Assembly (NCBI GenBank): GCA_009836625.1
Contig: VXVC01000004.1
Span: 1,363,114-1,427,113, forward strand
Source of the DNA: Holophagales bacterium
Lineage (GTDB): Bacteria > Acidobacteriota > Thermoanaerobaculia > Multivoradales > Multivoraceae
Reading direction: 5' to 3'
Length of the DNA: 64,000 nt
Position numbers and translations under genes: made by a program. The notes beneath the pieces were generated by a model. That model saw nothing but the letters and a program-made list of their open reading frames with translations, searched no databases and had not been told where the DNA came from. Position 1 is the first letter of the stretch. Every line of letters begins with the position of its first letter. Positions 16,944 through 25,758 of this stretch are shown piece after piece.

Positions 16944-18029
16944 TCAGGGCAGGTCGCGGACGGCGAGGACGCCGGGGAGCGACTCCGCGTGACGCACGCT
17001 GTTGAGCACCGCGTCGGCGAGCGCTTCGGCGGCGAGCGCGCCGATGCGGCTGACGTCCGCCGGCCCTTCGAGGACGCCGGTGGCGACCGCGAACACCGTG
17101 TCGCCGTCGCCCGGCGTGTGTGAGGGGACGATCGAGCGCGCTAGTCCATCGTGGGCCATCTGCGCCATGCGGGTAGCCTCCGCCTGATCCAGGGTCGCGT
17201 TCGTCGCGACGACGGCGATCGTCGTGTTCTCCCGGTTCTCCGCCTCCCGCCGGCTGACGCGACGGTCGCGGCCGAGGCCGCTCCGCAGCAGCTTGCGGGC
17301 GTCGAGCAGTTCGTCGTTCGGACCGCGCACCCCCGCCACCACCTGACCCGTGGCCGGGTCGATCACGTCGCCGACCGCGTTGACCGCGACGAGTGCCGCG
17401 ACCACCAGGCCGGCCGACGGTCCCTGCTCCAGCTTGATCGACGCGCTGCCGAGACCGCCCTTCATTCGCGATCCGCGGCCGCCCATCTTGCCCACCGTGG
17501 CGCCGGCGCCGGCGCCCACGTTGCCCTGGGCCACGGGACCCGTGCCGGCCGCCGCCGCGGCCCGGTAGCCGCAGTCGGCGTCCGGCCGTGGCTTGCTGGC
17601 GCCGCCCATGCCCAGGTCCATGAGAGAAGCGGCGACGACGATCGGCACCACTCCGGCACCGACCCGGTAGCCGACGTCCTGCTCTTCGAGGTAGCGCATC
17701 ACGCCCCCCGACGCGTCGAGGCCGTAGGCGCTGCCACCGGTGAGTACCACCGCGTGGAGCTCCTGGATCATGTTGTGAGGACTCAGCAGAGCCGTCTCGC
17801 GGGTGGCGGGCGCGCCGCCCCGGACGTCGACCGCCCCGACCGCGCCATCCAGCGCAAGCACCACGGTGCAGCCGGTGGGCCGCTCCTCGTAGGTGAACTG
17901 GCCGACCCGGAGCCCCGCGACCGCGGTCAGGCCGGGGTCGCCCGCGGCCTCCTCAGCCACGCCTGGGCTCCAGGCGCCCAGGGCCAGCGCTACGAGAGCC
18001 GCGATCCGCAATCCACATCGCGCGAACAT
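16944..18029 (-). CDS. P1/DmpA-type (MEROPS S58) aminopeptidase, probably exported
   Basis: A 361-residue protein of the P1 family (DmpA, L-aminopeptidase D-Ala-esterase). Residues 1-25 look like a signal peptide ending in PGVAEE. The fold signatures are VGQFTYEERPTGCTVVLA, LHAVVLTGGSAYGLDASGGV and GNVGAGAGATVGKMGGRG. Family members cut themselves before a Ser/Thr that becomes the N-terminal nucleophile; GGLGSASI places this at Ser195. Known activities include D-amino-acid amide and beta-peptide cleavage. The gene starts with ATG at 18029 and leads a minus-strand run of four closely spaced genes; it is divergent from an M20 peptidase gene 61 bp away. Confidence 0.88.
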   Translation of the reverse strand: MFARCGLRIAALVALALGAWSPGVAEEAAGDPGLTAVAGLRVGQFTYEERPTGCTVVLALDGAVGAVDVRGGAPATRETALLSPHNMIQELHAVVLTGGSAYGLDASGGVMRYLEEQDVGYRVGAGVVPIVVAASLMDLGMGGASKPRPDADCGYRAAAAAGTGPVAQGNVGAGAGATVGKMGGRGSRMKGGLGSASIKLEQGPSAGLVVAALVAVNAVGDVIDPATGQVVAGVRGPNDELLDARKLLRSGLGRDRRVSRREAENRENTTIAVVATNATLDQAEATRMAQMAHDGLARSIVPSHTPGDGDTVFAVATGVLEGPADVSRIGALAAEALADAVLNSVRHAESLPGVLAVRDLP

Positions 18030-18090
18030 AGTAGTGTGGCGAGAATACTACCGGCCCCAGAACGTAGACACCGGCGACACCCATCGCTCC

Positions 18091-19407
18091 ATGACCTCCT
18101 CCGGCAGCGGCCTCGCCAGCCTGCGCGACGACCTCCTGGACCGCGTCCTGTCCGAGGCCGCGGTCTGCGGCGAAGAGGCGGCGACGTTCGCGGCGGAGTT
18201 GATCCGCATTCCGACCGTCAACCCTCCCGGCGACGCCTACCGGGAATGCGCTGAGCTCCTCGGCGTCCGGCTCGAGGCGGACGGCTTCGAGACCGAGTAC
18301 CTCCGCGGGCCAGGCGACGATCCGCAACGTCCGAAGATCAACGTCCTGGGCCGGCGACGCGGTCGCGCCGCGAGACCCGCGCTCCACCTGAACGGCCACA
18401 TCGACGTCGTGCCGCCCGGCGAAGGCTGGACCGTCGACCCGTTCGGCGGTGAGATACGCGACGGGTACCTCTACGGCCGCGGCTCGGCTGACATGAAGGC
18501 CGGCCTGGCGGCCGCCGTCTTCGCTGCCGAGGCCGTCCGGCGGACCGGCATCGGACTGCGCGGCACGGTCGAGATCAGCGGCACGGTCGACGAGGAGAGC
18601 GGCGGACTGGCGGGCGTCGCCCACCTCGCCGCGACCGGCCGGGTCACCAGCCGGACGACGGACTACGTGATCATCCCCGAGCCCTTCAGCCCCAACCGCA
18701 TCTGCATCGGCCACCGGGGCGTGCTCTGGTTCCGCATCGTCGCCCGCGGCCGTATCGCCCACGGTTCGATGCCGTTCCTCGGCGCGTCGGCGATCGACGC
18801 GGCGGCCGAGGTAGCCCTGGGGCTCCAGGACGCGATCGGCGACCTGGTCACCGAACTGCCCGTGGTGCCAGAGGGCGCCCGCAGGCCCACGATCAACATG
18901 AACTCGATCGCCGGCGGCCAGGTGATCGAGGGGCTCGACGCGTCGGCGGCGCTGGACGGCCATGGTCAGGGGCTGCCGTCGCCCTGCGTCGCCGACCAGT
19001 GCGAACTCGTCGTCGACCGGCGCTACCTGCTCGAGGAGGGGCCGGACGCCGTGCGCGCCGAAGTCCAGGGAGTACTGGACGCGGTCGAGGCCAGGCGCCC
19101 CGGCATTCAGTTCGAGGTCGAGGAGTTGCTAAGCGTTCTCCCGACCCACACGCCGAACGACTGCGATCTGGTCGAGGCCCTCGGCCGCGCCATCGAGACG
19201 ACGACCGGCACCGCGGCCGACCTGGTGGCGAGCCCCGGCACCTACGATCACAAGCACTTCCAGCGCATCGGCGGTATAGGCCAGTGCGTCGCCTACGGAC
19301 CGGGCGAACTGGAACAGGCCCACCAGCCCGACGAACGCTGCCTGCTCTCGGACATCACCAGGTCGACCCAGGTGATGGCACTCACAATCGTCGATCTCTT
19401 GAGCTAG
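18091..19407 (+). CDS. M20-family metallopeptidase (ArgE/DapE type)
   Basis: A 438-residue zinc amidohydrolase of the M20 family, which removes acyl or amino-acid groups (acetylornithine deacetylase, succinyl-diaminopimelate desuccinylase, carboxypeptidases). Metal ligands and catalytic residues are in place: LNGHIDVVP (His103, Asp105), GRGSADMKAG (bridging Asp), TVDEESGG (general-base Glu and Glu ligand), IIPEPFS and the C-terminal DHKHF. A dimerisation lid lies between about residues 215 and 340. ATG at 18091 is chosen since similarity begins soon after; the frame is open upstream. It is followed 90 bp later by an aminotransferase, and both may act in amino-acid degradation. Confidence 0.88.
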   Translation: MTSSGSGLASLRDDLLDRVLSEAAVCGEEAATFAAELIRIPTVNPPGDAYRECAELLGVRLEADGFETEYLRGPGDDPQRPKINVLGRRRGRAARPALHLNGHIDVVPPGEGWTVDPFGGEIRDGYLYGRGSADMKAGLAAAVFAAEAVRRTGIGLRGTVEISGTVDEESGGLAGVAHLAATGRVTSRTTDYVIIPEPFSPNRICIGHRGVLWFRIVARGRIAHGSMPFLGASAIDAAAEVALGLQDAIGDLVTELPVVPEGARRPTINMNSIAGGQVIEGLDASAALDGHGQGLPSPCVADQCELVVDRRYLLEEGPDAVRAEVQGVLDAVEARRPGIQFEVEELLSVLPTHTPNDCDLVEALGRAIETTTGTAADLVASPGTYDHKHFQRIGGIGQCVAYGPGELEQAHQPDERCLLSDITRSTQVMALTIVDLLS

Positions 19408-19497
19408 GGTTACCTCCCACGCCGCCGCGCCCGCGCGCGGCCGCAACAGCGTAACTACTTGAACGGCCCCAAAGGCGGGCCGCGAGGAACTGCAACC

Positions 19498-20880
19498 ATG
19501 ACCGTGGCACTTGACGTCGCGACCCCTTCCCGATCCCGCAACCTGGAGCTGCCGCCGTGCAGCCACCAGCCGGAGCCCTACCTGGGACCAGGCCGCGAGA
19601 AGATCCTGGAGCTGCGCCGGGAGCATGTGAACCCGGCCCTGTTCACCCTCTACAGCGAGCCCGTGATGCTGGTCGAGGGTCACCGGCAGTACGTCTGGGA
19701 CGAAACCGGCCGTCGCTATCTCGATCTGTTCGCGGGCATCTGCACCGTCGCCTGCGGCCATTCCCACCCGAAGATCGTTGCCGCCGTCCAGAAGCAGATG
19801 GCGTTGCTGGCGCACGGATCGACCGCCTTCCTCCACCCGAACATGCCGCGCTTCGCGGAGGCATTGCTGGCCAAGCTGCCTCCGAGTCTGGACCGGATCT
19901 ACTTCGTGAACAGCGGCAGCGAGGCGAACGATCTGGCAATCCAGATGGCCCGGCTTCACACCGGCCACGCCGACGTCATCGGCATCCGCAACGCCTACCA
20001 CGGCGGCAGCGCGCCGACCGGGGCGCTGACCGGCATTCACACGTGGAAGTCCGGCGTGCAGCGCGGCGGGCCGGTGCACCACGCGCTCAACCCCGACCCC
20101 TACCGCAATCCGTTCTCCGGAACGCCCGAACAGATCGCCAGTCGCTCCGCCGAGGACGTGGCCGAACTCATCCGCTACTCCACCCCGGGTCAGGTCGCCG
20201 CCTTCATCTCCGAGCCGATCCAGGGAGCCGGAGGCGTGACGATGGGCGCACCGAACTACCTCCCGGAGGTCTACGACATCGTCCGGGCGCACGGCGGCGT
20301 CTGCATCGCCGACGAGGTGCAGACCGGCTTCGGCCGGACCGGCGACAACTTCTGGGGCTTCGAGCGCTCCGGCGTCGTCCCCGAGATCGTCACGATGGCG
20401 AAGGGCATCGGCAACGGCCTGCCGCTCGCGGCCGTGGCCACCACCTCGGAGATCGCCGCCGCCCTGGCGCAGAGACTCCACATCAACACGTTCGGCGGCA
20501 ATCCGCTGGCGTCCGCGGCCGGCCTGGCCGTGCTCGAGGTGATCGAGGAAGAGGGCCTGCAGCAGAATGCCCAGGTCCAGGGCAACCGGCTACTCGACGG
20601 ACTCCGGGCCCTCGCCGAGCGTCACGAAGGCATCGGCAACGTCCGCGGCCAGGGACTGATGATCGGCGTCGAACTTGTCGCCGACCGGGCAGCCAGGACG
20701 CCGGGCACCGCCCTGACCGGCCGCGTGCTCGACGAGCTCAAGAATCTCGGAGCCCTGGTCGGCAAGGGCGGGCTCTACGGCAACGTGCTCCGGATCAAGC
20801 CGCCTATGGTGCTGACGGACGCCGATGTCGAGTTCGCGCTGGCGGCGATGGATGAGGCGCTGTCCCGGGCGGCACGCTAA
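19498..20880 (+). CDS. Class III PLP-dependent aminotransferase (AGXT2-like)
   Basis: A 460-residue fold-type I aminotransferase of class III. Landmarks: LDLFAGICTVACGHSHP, YFVNSGSEANDLAIQMAR (phosphate-binding region), NAYHGGSAP, CIADEVQTGFGRTGDNFWGF (Asp binding the PLP ring nitrogen), TMAKGIGNGLPLAAV (PLP Lys in AKG) and HINTFGGNPLASAAGL. Overall the pattern resembles alanine-glyoxylate aminotransferase 2 and related enzymes using omega-amino or alpha-amino donors. ATG at 19498 has GAGGAA 9 nt upstream. Glyoxylate would be a plausible acceptor since malate synthase and a glycolate oxidase subunit occur later in the window, but that is inference. A strong hairpin ends the gene. Confidence 0.92.
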   Translation: MTVALDVATPSRSRNLELPPCSHQPEPYLGPGREKILELRREHVNPALFTLYSEPVMLVEGHRQYVWDETGRRYLDLFAGICTVACGHSHPKIVAAVQKQMALLAHGSTAFLHPNMPRFAEALLAKLPPSLDRIYFVNSGSEANDLAIQMARLHTGHADVIGIRNAYHGGSAPTGALTGIHTWKSGVQRGGPVHHALNPDPYRNPFSGTPEQIASRSAEDVAELIRYSTPGQVAAFISEPIQGAGGVTMGAPNYLPEVYDIVRAHGGVCIADEVQTGFGRTGDNFWGFERSGVVPEIVTMAKGIGNGLPLAAVATTSEIAAALAQRLHINTFGGNPLASAAGLAVLEVIEEEGLQQNAQVQGNRLLDGLRALAERHEGIGNVRGQGLMIGVELVADRAARTPGTALTGRVLDELKNLGALVGKGGLYGNVLRIKPPMVLTDADVEFALAAMDEALSRAAR

Positions 20881-20885
20881 CGAAA

Positions 20886-20913
20886 CGACCCCGCCGGTTT
20901 CCCGGCGGGGTCG
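20886..20913. terminator. Strong bidirectional hairpin
   Basis: A perfect 12-bp stem (cgaccccgccgg with ccggcggggtcg) closed by a tttc tetraloop, 5 bp after the aminotransferase stop and 27 bp before the end of the convergent thiolase gene. Its position and stability fit a shared terminator; no long T-tract follows. Confidence 0.8.
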
Positions 20914-20939
20914 CAGTGCACTAGCGCTTCGGTCAGGGC

Positions 20940-22115
20940 CTACAGGCCGACGACCGAGACGAAGCTGACGCAGCGGCCCGGGGCGCCGCCGAGGTTGTGG
21001 GTGAGGCCGACCTTGGGATCGGCGATCTGACGCTCACCGGCCTCGCCGCGGAGCTGGAGCCACATCTCGTACATCATCCGCAGGCCGGAGGCGCCGATCG
21101 GATGGCCGAAGCTCTTCAGGCCGCCGTCCGGGTTGACCGGCTGGTCGCCGTCGAGGTCGAAGCGGCCGTCCATCGTGTCCTTCCACGCCTGGCCGCGCGG
21201 CGAGAACCCGAGGTCCTCCATCAGCACCAGTTCGGTCGGCGTGAAGCAGTCGTGGACTTCCGCCATGCTGATCTGCTCGCGCGGATCCTCGATGCCCGCC
21301 TGCACGTAGGCGTCCCTGGCGCTCTCGACGACCTCGGGGAAGGTCGTGAAGTCGTAGTCCTGGCGCTTGGCGCCCTCGGAGGGACCGGCCACGAACGACA
21401 GCGCCTTGATGAAGATCGGGTTGTCGTTGTACTTGTGGGCGTCCTCGGCGCGGCAGATGACCGCCGCGGCGGATCCGTCGGAGACGCCCGAGCAGTCCAT
21501 GATGCCGAGCATGCCGGCGACCTTGGGAGAGGCGTTGATCTTCTCGACCGGCACCTCGCGCTGGAACTGCGCCTTCTCGTTGCGGGCGCCGTTGTAGTGG
21601 TTCTTGTAGGCGATCTTGGTGAGAACGTCGCGCATCGTCTCGAGGTCGACGCCGTACTTCTCGGCGTAGGCGGGCGCCAGCAGGGAGAAGTTCGCCGGCG
21701 CGGTCATGCCGGACTCGGTGCCGTCGCCCGGAGGGGCGCTGCCGGTCAGGCCCGAGAACCCGGAGTCCTTCAGCTTCTCGACACCGACCGCCATGACCAG
21801 ATCGTAGGCGCCGGACGCCACCGCGTAGGCGGCGTTGCGGATCGCCTCGCTGCCGGTGGCGCACATGTTCTCGAGACGGGTGACCGGCTTGTACTGGATC
21901 TTCAGCGGCTCCGAGAGCGTCAGACCGGAGATGCCGCTGCCGGTGGTGCCGAGCCAGTAGGCGTCGACGTTGTCCGGCTCGATCCCGGCGGAGCCGTAGG
22001 CCTCCTGCACGGCATCGACCAGCAGGTCGCTGGCGCTGCGATTCCAGTGCTCCCCGAACTTGGTGCAGCCCATGCCGACGATGGCTACGCGATCACAGAT
22101 TCCCTTGCTGGCCAT
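20940..22115 (-). CDS. Thiolase-family protein (SCP-x/acetoacetyl-CoA thiolase-like)
   Basis: A 391-residue thiolase-fold protein of the lipid-transfer-protein/SCP-x type. The nucleophile is Cys85 in RLENMCATGSEAIRNA; the other catalytic elements are VHDCFTPTE (His) and FGHPIGASGLRM (His). The C-terminal Cys of biosynthetic thiolases is represented by GAPGRCVSFVS. This group acts on acyl-CoAs and, in archaea and many bacteria, needs a DUF35 partner. The next gene upstream (37 bp away) encodes a DUF35 domain, so the two products probably form a complex. The pathway is likely beta-oxidation-like cleavage or condensation; direction is not given by sequence. Confidence 0.9.
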   Translation of the reverse strand: MASKGICDRVAIVGMGCTKFGEHWNRSASDLLVDAVQEAYGSAGIEPDNVDAYWLGTTGSGISGLTLSEPLKIQYKPVTRLENMCATGSEAIRNAAYAVASGAYDLVMAVGVEKLKDSGFSGLTGSAPPGDGTESGMTAPANFSLLAPAYAEKYGVDLETMRDVLTKIAYKNHYNGARNEKAQFQREVPVEKINASPKVAGMLGIMDCSGVSDGSAAAVICRAEDAHKYNDNPIFIKALSFVAGPSEGAKRQDYDFTTFPEVVESARDAYVQAGIEDPREQISMAEVHDCFTPTELVLMEDLGFSPRGQAWKDTMDGRFDLDGDQPVNPDGGLKSFGHPIGASGLRMMYEMWLQLRGEAGERQIADPKVGLTHNLGGAPGRCVSFVSVVGL

Positions 22116-22152
22116 AGGTTCTCCTTCGTCTCTCCGATCTCCCCGATCGGAC

Positions 22153-23550
22153 TCAGCGCTTCGGACGCGCCTTCCAGAAGTAGTTGTGGACGCCGCCCGC
22201 AGTGTACAGGCGGCGGAACGTCATTTCCAACTCATCGCCGATGCCCACGTTGTCCGGATCGACGTCGGTGAGCTGGCAGAGCATCCTGCCGCCCTTGTCG
22301 AAGTCGACCACGGCGCCGATGACCGGCGGCTGCAGCGAATAGGCGAGTCGGTCCAGGGTGTAGGTGCTGATCCGGCATTCGCCGTCGGCGTAGGGCTCGA
22401 CCGTCGAGTCGTCGACGGCCTGGCAGACGACGCAGACGCGCTGCGGCGGCAGGTTCGTGTTGCCGCAGCGGTTGCAGCGTGAGCCCAGAAAACCGAACTT
22501 CCAGCGCTCGGCGCGCTGCATCGGCGGCGCCGCGGGCCGATCCGGGTCCGGGCGGCGCGGCGGCTCGAACGGCAGCACCTCGCGCCACTTGAGGTACGTC
22601 GTGTAGGCCAGGTCGTTGCGCTTGGACTCGACCCAGGAGGCCACGGAGTGCTTCGGACGGCCGGCGTCGATCGCGTCGGTGACCTCGAACACGGCCACGT
22701 CGACGCCGTCGGCGACCACGGCGACCGCGATCCGGTCCCCCGCCGACGCGCCGTCGAGTGCGCTGGCCAGCACCAGGCCGGCATGAGCGGAACCGGCGCG
22801 GCCGACCGTTCCGGCCAGTCCATCAAGAATCTGTTCGGGCGCGATGCCCGCGGGCCGCGGGAAGCCGCGGAAGACGCGGGCATTCGTGCCGTCGAGCACG
22901 ACCCGGGAGAGATCGGAAGCAGACACGCCGGCGTCCGCCAGGGCACGGCCGAACGTCTCGACCAGGAGCGGCGTGTACACGTCGGCGCCGAAACGCTCCT
23001 CCCACTGCTTGGCGAAGGGCATTCCCGGGCTCTTCCAGACGTCGAGCACCTCTTCGGTGCAGGAAGCGCGGCCGATCAGCCGGGCGATCGGTTCCGTGCC
23101 GTTGCCGCCGAGGACGAAGGCCGCCGCGGCGTCGCCACCGCCGGACTCGCGCGGACCGCTCGGCGCGCCGACGACCACGTCGCTGGCCGCGACCAGGACC
23201 GTGCGGCCCGCCGACGCCATGTCGATGCCGGCCAGAAGGGCCGAGAGACCGGAGCGGGTCGATCCGCCCAGGTCCAGCGCGGTGACCGACTTGGGAAGGT
23301 TCGTCGCCGCCTGCAGGGTCGCGGCGTTCAGCTTCTCGGAGTAGGGGGCGCTGGTCGACGCGAAGGCCACCGTGTCGACCGCGGCGCCTTCCGGCAGTTC
23401 GCGGAGCGCCTCGCGCGACGCCTCGACCGCCATCGAGGCGGAGTCTTCGTCATAGCTGGCGGCAGCGCGCTCACCGCGGCCGGCGCCGATGGCGGATCGC
23501 TGGATGCGGTTGAAGGGTACGTAGCTGCCGTAGCGGACGATTCCGGACAT
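22153..23550 (-). CDS. HMG-CoA synthase-like domain fused to DUF35 zinc-ribbon/OB-fold
   Basis: A 465-residue two-part protein. Residues 1-300 look like an HMG-CoA synthase/KAS III-type thiolase fold (GIVRYGSYVPFNRIQRSAIG at the start; GGGDAAAAFVLG). Residues about 320-465 are a DUF35 unit: a rubredoxin-like zinc ribbon with CNRCG and CVVC (about 355-374), then an OB-fold (STYTLDRLAYSLQPPVIGAV). Where HMG-CoA synthases carry a catalytic Cys (EACYG-type), this protein reads DLGGSTRSG (93-101) without Cys, so the condensing domain is probably not catalytic. In archaea, thiolase, HMG-CoA synthase and DUF35 form one complex that channels acetoacetyl-CoA; here two of the three are fused and the thiolase is next door. 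ATG at 23550. Confidence 0.82.
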   Translation of the reverse strand: MSGIVRYGSYVPFNRIQRSAIGAGRGERAAASYDEDSASMAVEASREALRELPEGAAVDTVAFASTSAPYSEKLNAATLQAATNLPKSVTALDLGGSTRSGLSALLAGIDMASAGRTVLVAASDVVVGAPSGPRESGGGDAAAAFVLGGNGTEPIARLIGRASCTEEVLDVWKSPGMPFAKQWEERFGADVYTPLLVETFGRALADAGVSASDLSRVVLDGTNARVFRGFPRPAGIAPEQILDGLAGTVGRAGSAHAGLVLASALDGASAGDRIAVAVVADGVDVAVFEVTDAIDAGRPKHSVASWVESKRNDLAYTTYLKWREVLPFEPPRRPDPDRPAAPPMQRAERWKFGFLGSRCNRCGNTNLPPQRVCVVCQAVDDSTVEPYADGECRISTYTLDRLAYSLQPPVIGAVVDFDKGGRMLCQLTDVDPDNVGIGDELEMTFRRLYTAGGVHNYFWKARPKR

Positions 23551-23584
23551 GGAAACGGGTCTCCTGGTTGACGGGGAGGACTTT

Positions 23585-23602
23585 CTGCCGACCGTTCGGT
23601 AG
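23585..23602. promoter_or_regulatory. Imperfect palindrome, candidate TetR-type operator
   Basis: The 18-bp sequence ctgccgaccgttcggtag matches its own reverse complement at 7 of 9 base pairs. It lies 35-52 bp upstream of the HMG-CoA-synthase-like gene, where a repressor would block transcription. The ACCG-nn-CGGT core resembles operators of TetR-family regulators, often found at acyl-CoA metabolism genes. No TetR gene is in the window. Confidence 0.45.
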
Positions 23603-23646
23603 GTTGCTGGATGCAGTATAGCGATCCGTAACGGCGCGCCGAACCG

Positions 23647-25005
23647 TTACTGGTTCCGGTTCATCCGCTCGATCCGCTGCTGAAGCGCCTGCATCTCCTC
23701 CAGCCGCTTCCGGGTGTACTCCTCCCAGTACTGCTCGAAGTCGACCGGCTTCCCGTCGACGATCTGGTAGATGCGGGTGAACTTCTGCACGTCGCCGGTC
23801 TCGCGGAACTGGATCGTGCCGGTCACCCCCGGCAGTTCCCGGATCGCTCGCATTCCCTTCAGAAAGTCGCTCGGGACGTTGATCACCTCGAGCTCGGCCA
23901 GGGCCCCGATCAGGACGCCCATGGAGTCGTAGCCGAGACCAGCGTAGTAGCTCGGCGTGTTCAACGCCTCCTTCGCGGCGGCCAGAGCCTCTACCGCCGC
24001 TTCGGCTTCCGTCCTCGCGGCCGCCAGGCCCGGATTGCCGAGATCCATGCCCTGCAGCGCCGTCCTCGCGCGCTCGTCTTCCGCTACCGCCTCCTGGTAG
24101 ACGGTCCAGGCGGCCGGATCCGTGAACTTCTCACGGTAGTCGGCAACGAACGACGCCGTCGGCTCGTCCGGACTGTCCACGTCGAACACAGGCGCCGTCA
24201 TGTAGACGTCGTTGGCCGCCGGACCGGCGGCGTCGAGCACCGCCTCGATCATCAGTGACGAACTCGTGGCCAACCGCTTGCCGCTGCCCTCGAAACCCGC
24301 GAGACGCAGCGCCTGGATCGCCTCCGCGAGAGCGGCGCCGGAGGCCGCGACGTAGATGCCGTCCGCCTCGTAACCCAGGGCCTCCTGCACCATCGCGTTC
24401 TGGTCGGAGGAGGGAGTGAAGGTCACCCTGCCCGCCAGTTCCGTTCCCCACACCAGTTCCACCGCATCGGCAAGCGAGTTGCCGAAAGCGGAGTCCTCGA
24501 CCACCAGGGCCAGCCGCTGGACGCTCACCCGGTCGCGGAGGAAGGTCGCCATGGTCGACGCCTCGATCTCGGCGCTCGGGAAGAGGCGGTAGAAGTACTC
24601 CGACGCGCCGCTCAGTTCGGGGCTCGACGCCGAAGGCGAGACGAGCACCCGGTCCGCGTCCTCGGCGACCGGCACCATGGCAAGAGCCTCGGCGCTCGTG
24701 GCGCCGCCGATCGCCGCCAGCGACGTCGAGAAGGCCGTCTCGAGCAGGGACGCGGCCTGCTGGGCGTCGCCCTCGGAGTCGATCACTTCGACGACGACGT
24801 TGTAGGCGAGCTGCTCCTCGCCCGCCGTCAGTCGGTCCTGGCGCAACTGGATCCCGTTGGCGATCTCCTCGCCGTAGATCCCGGCCGGGCCGGTCATCGG
24901 CAGGATGACCGAGAAGTTGACGGTCGGAACCTCGGGGCCACAACCCGCCATGAGCAGCAGGCAGAGCGCTCCCAAGAGCACAGGGGTACGGGTACGGAAG
25001 TTCAT
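23647..25005 (-). CDS. Branched-chain amino acid-type ABC transporter substrate-binding lipoprotein
   Basis: A 452-residue periplasmic binding protein of the Leu/Ile/Val type (Peripla_BP_6). The N-terminus is a lipoprotein signal with lipobox LLLMAGC, so it is tethered to a membrane. NFSVILPMTGPAGIYGEEIANGI begins the first lobe (see NFSVILPMTGPAGIYG); GGATSAEALAMVPVAEDA and RLALVVEDSAFGNSLADAV are typical ligand-binding and hinge segments. An inserted Ala/Glu-rich helical stretch lies near residues 310-350. No permease or ATPase gene of this transporter type is adjacent, so it is an orphan; such orphans may serve as sensors. ATG at 25005 is chosen because the lipobox signal starts there. Ligand unknown. 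Confidence 0.85.
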   Translation of the reverse strand: MNFRTRTPVLLGALCLLLMAGCGPEVPTVNFSVILPMTGPAGIYGEEIANGIQLRQDRLTAGEEQLAYNVVVEVIDSEGDAQQAASLLETAFSTSLAAIGGATSAEALAMVPVAEDADRVLVSPSASSPELSGASEYFYRLFPSAEIEASTMATFLRDRVSVQRLALVVEDSAFGNSLADAVELVWGTELAGRVTFTPSSDQNAMVQEALGYEADGIYVAASGAALAEAIQALRLAGFEGSGKRLATSSSLMIEAVLDAAGPAANDVYMTAPVFDVDSPDEPTASFVADYREKFTDPAAWTVYQEAVAEDERARTALQGMDLGNPGLAAARTEAEAAVEALAAAKEALNTPSYYAGLGYDSMGVLIGALAELEVINVPSDFLKGMRAIRELPGVTGTIQFRETGDVQKFTRIYQIVDGKPVDFEQYWEEYTRKRLEEMQALQQRIERMNRNQ

Positions 25006-25164
25006 CACTTCAGGTCTCCATCGTCCGGCAACCTCAGGCCATCGAAGCGGCGCGCCCTCCCGGGCGTCTCGTGCGATCCGGCGCCAGGCACGCGAAATTG
25101 CACGATTCAATCCTTGATTCTAGGAGTCTGCACGGCAGGAACGCAACCTTGCGGACCGCGCCGC

Positions 25165-25758
25165 TCAGATGGGGAACAGGGGGCTCGGAGGCATCCACTC
25201 CGAGCCGTTGCGGTCGAGCCGGAAACCATCGGCGTTCCTTGTCGGCGTCGGCCGGTTCCGCCAGGTGCCGCCGATCCACGCACGCAGCGCGGCCATCACG
25301 CCGCCATGAGAGACGACGATGACCTGCTGCTCCCGGTGGCGGTCGGCGAGCCCGGCCACGACCGGCGCCGCCCGCGAGGCGACGTCGACGAGCGATTCCC
25401 CGCCAGGCGCCCGGTGGTGCCAGAACTCCTCGATGTCGAGATCGGCCACGACCGTCCGGTACACCTCCCAGGGCTTGCCCCGGAGCTCGCCGAAGCACCG
25501 TTCCTCGATCCCGTCGATCTCGACCACCGGCAGGCCGACCTCCGCCGCGATCTCGTCGGCGGTCTGGCGGGCGCGGCGAAAGCGGCTGCAGTACAGGTGA
25601 GACGGCTCGTACTGCTCCGCCAGCAGCCGGCCGGCGTCACGAGCCTGCCGGTGCCCGAGCGCGGTCAGGGGTTCGTGATCGTGCCAGGTGTACCGACTCG
25701 CCAGGTTCGCGGTGCTCTCCGCGTGGCGGACCATCAGCAGCGTGGACAGCGGCGTCAG
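25165..25758 (-). CDS. Histidine phosphatase family protein (phosphoglycerate mutase-like), possible CTG start
   Basis: A branch-1 histidine phosphatase of 197 residues from the proposed CTG. The phospho-accepting His is in VRHAES; the partner residues are Arg in SRFRRARQTAD, Glu in IEERCFGELRG and the second His in VIVVSHGGVMAAL. Members range from phosphoglycerate mutase to alpha-ribazole phosphatase; the substrate is not evident. The first canonical start, ATG at 25734, would begin the protein directly at MVRHAES and lose the usual first beta-strand. CTG at 25756-25758 overlaps the upstream stop as CTGA and gives TPLSTLLMVRHAES, the normal family N-terminus. Confidence 0.85.
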   Translation of the reverse strand: MTPLSTLLMVRHAESTANLASRYTWHDHEPLTALGHRQARDAGRLLAEQYEPSHLYCSRFRRARQTADEIAAEVGLPVVEIDGIEERCFGELRGKPWEVYRTVVADLDIEEFWHHRAPGGESLVDVASRAAPVVAGLADRHREQQVIVVSHGGVMAALRAWIGGTWRNRPTPTRNADGFRLDRNGSEWMPPSPLFPI

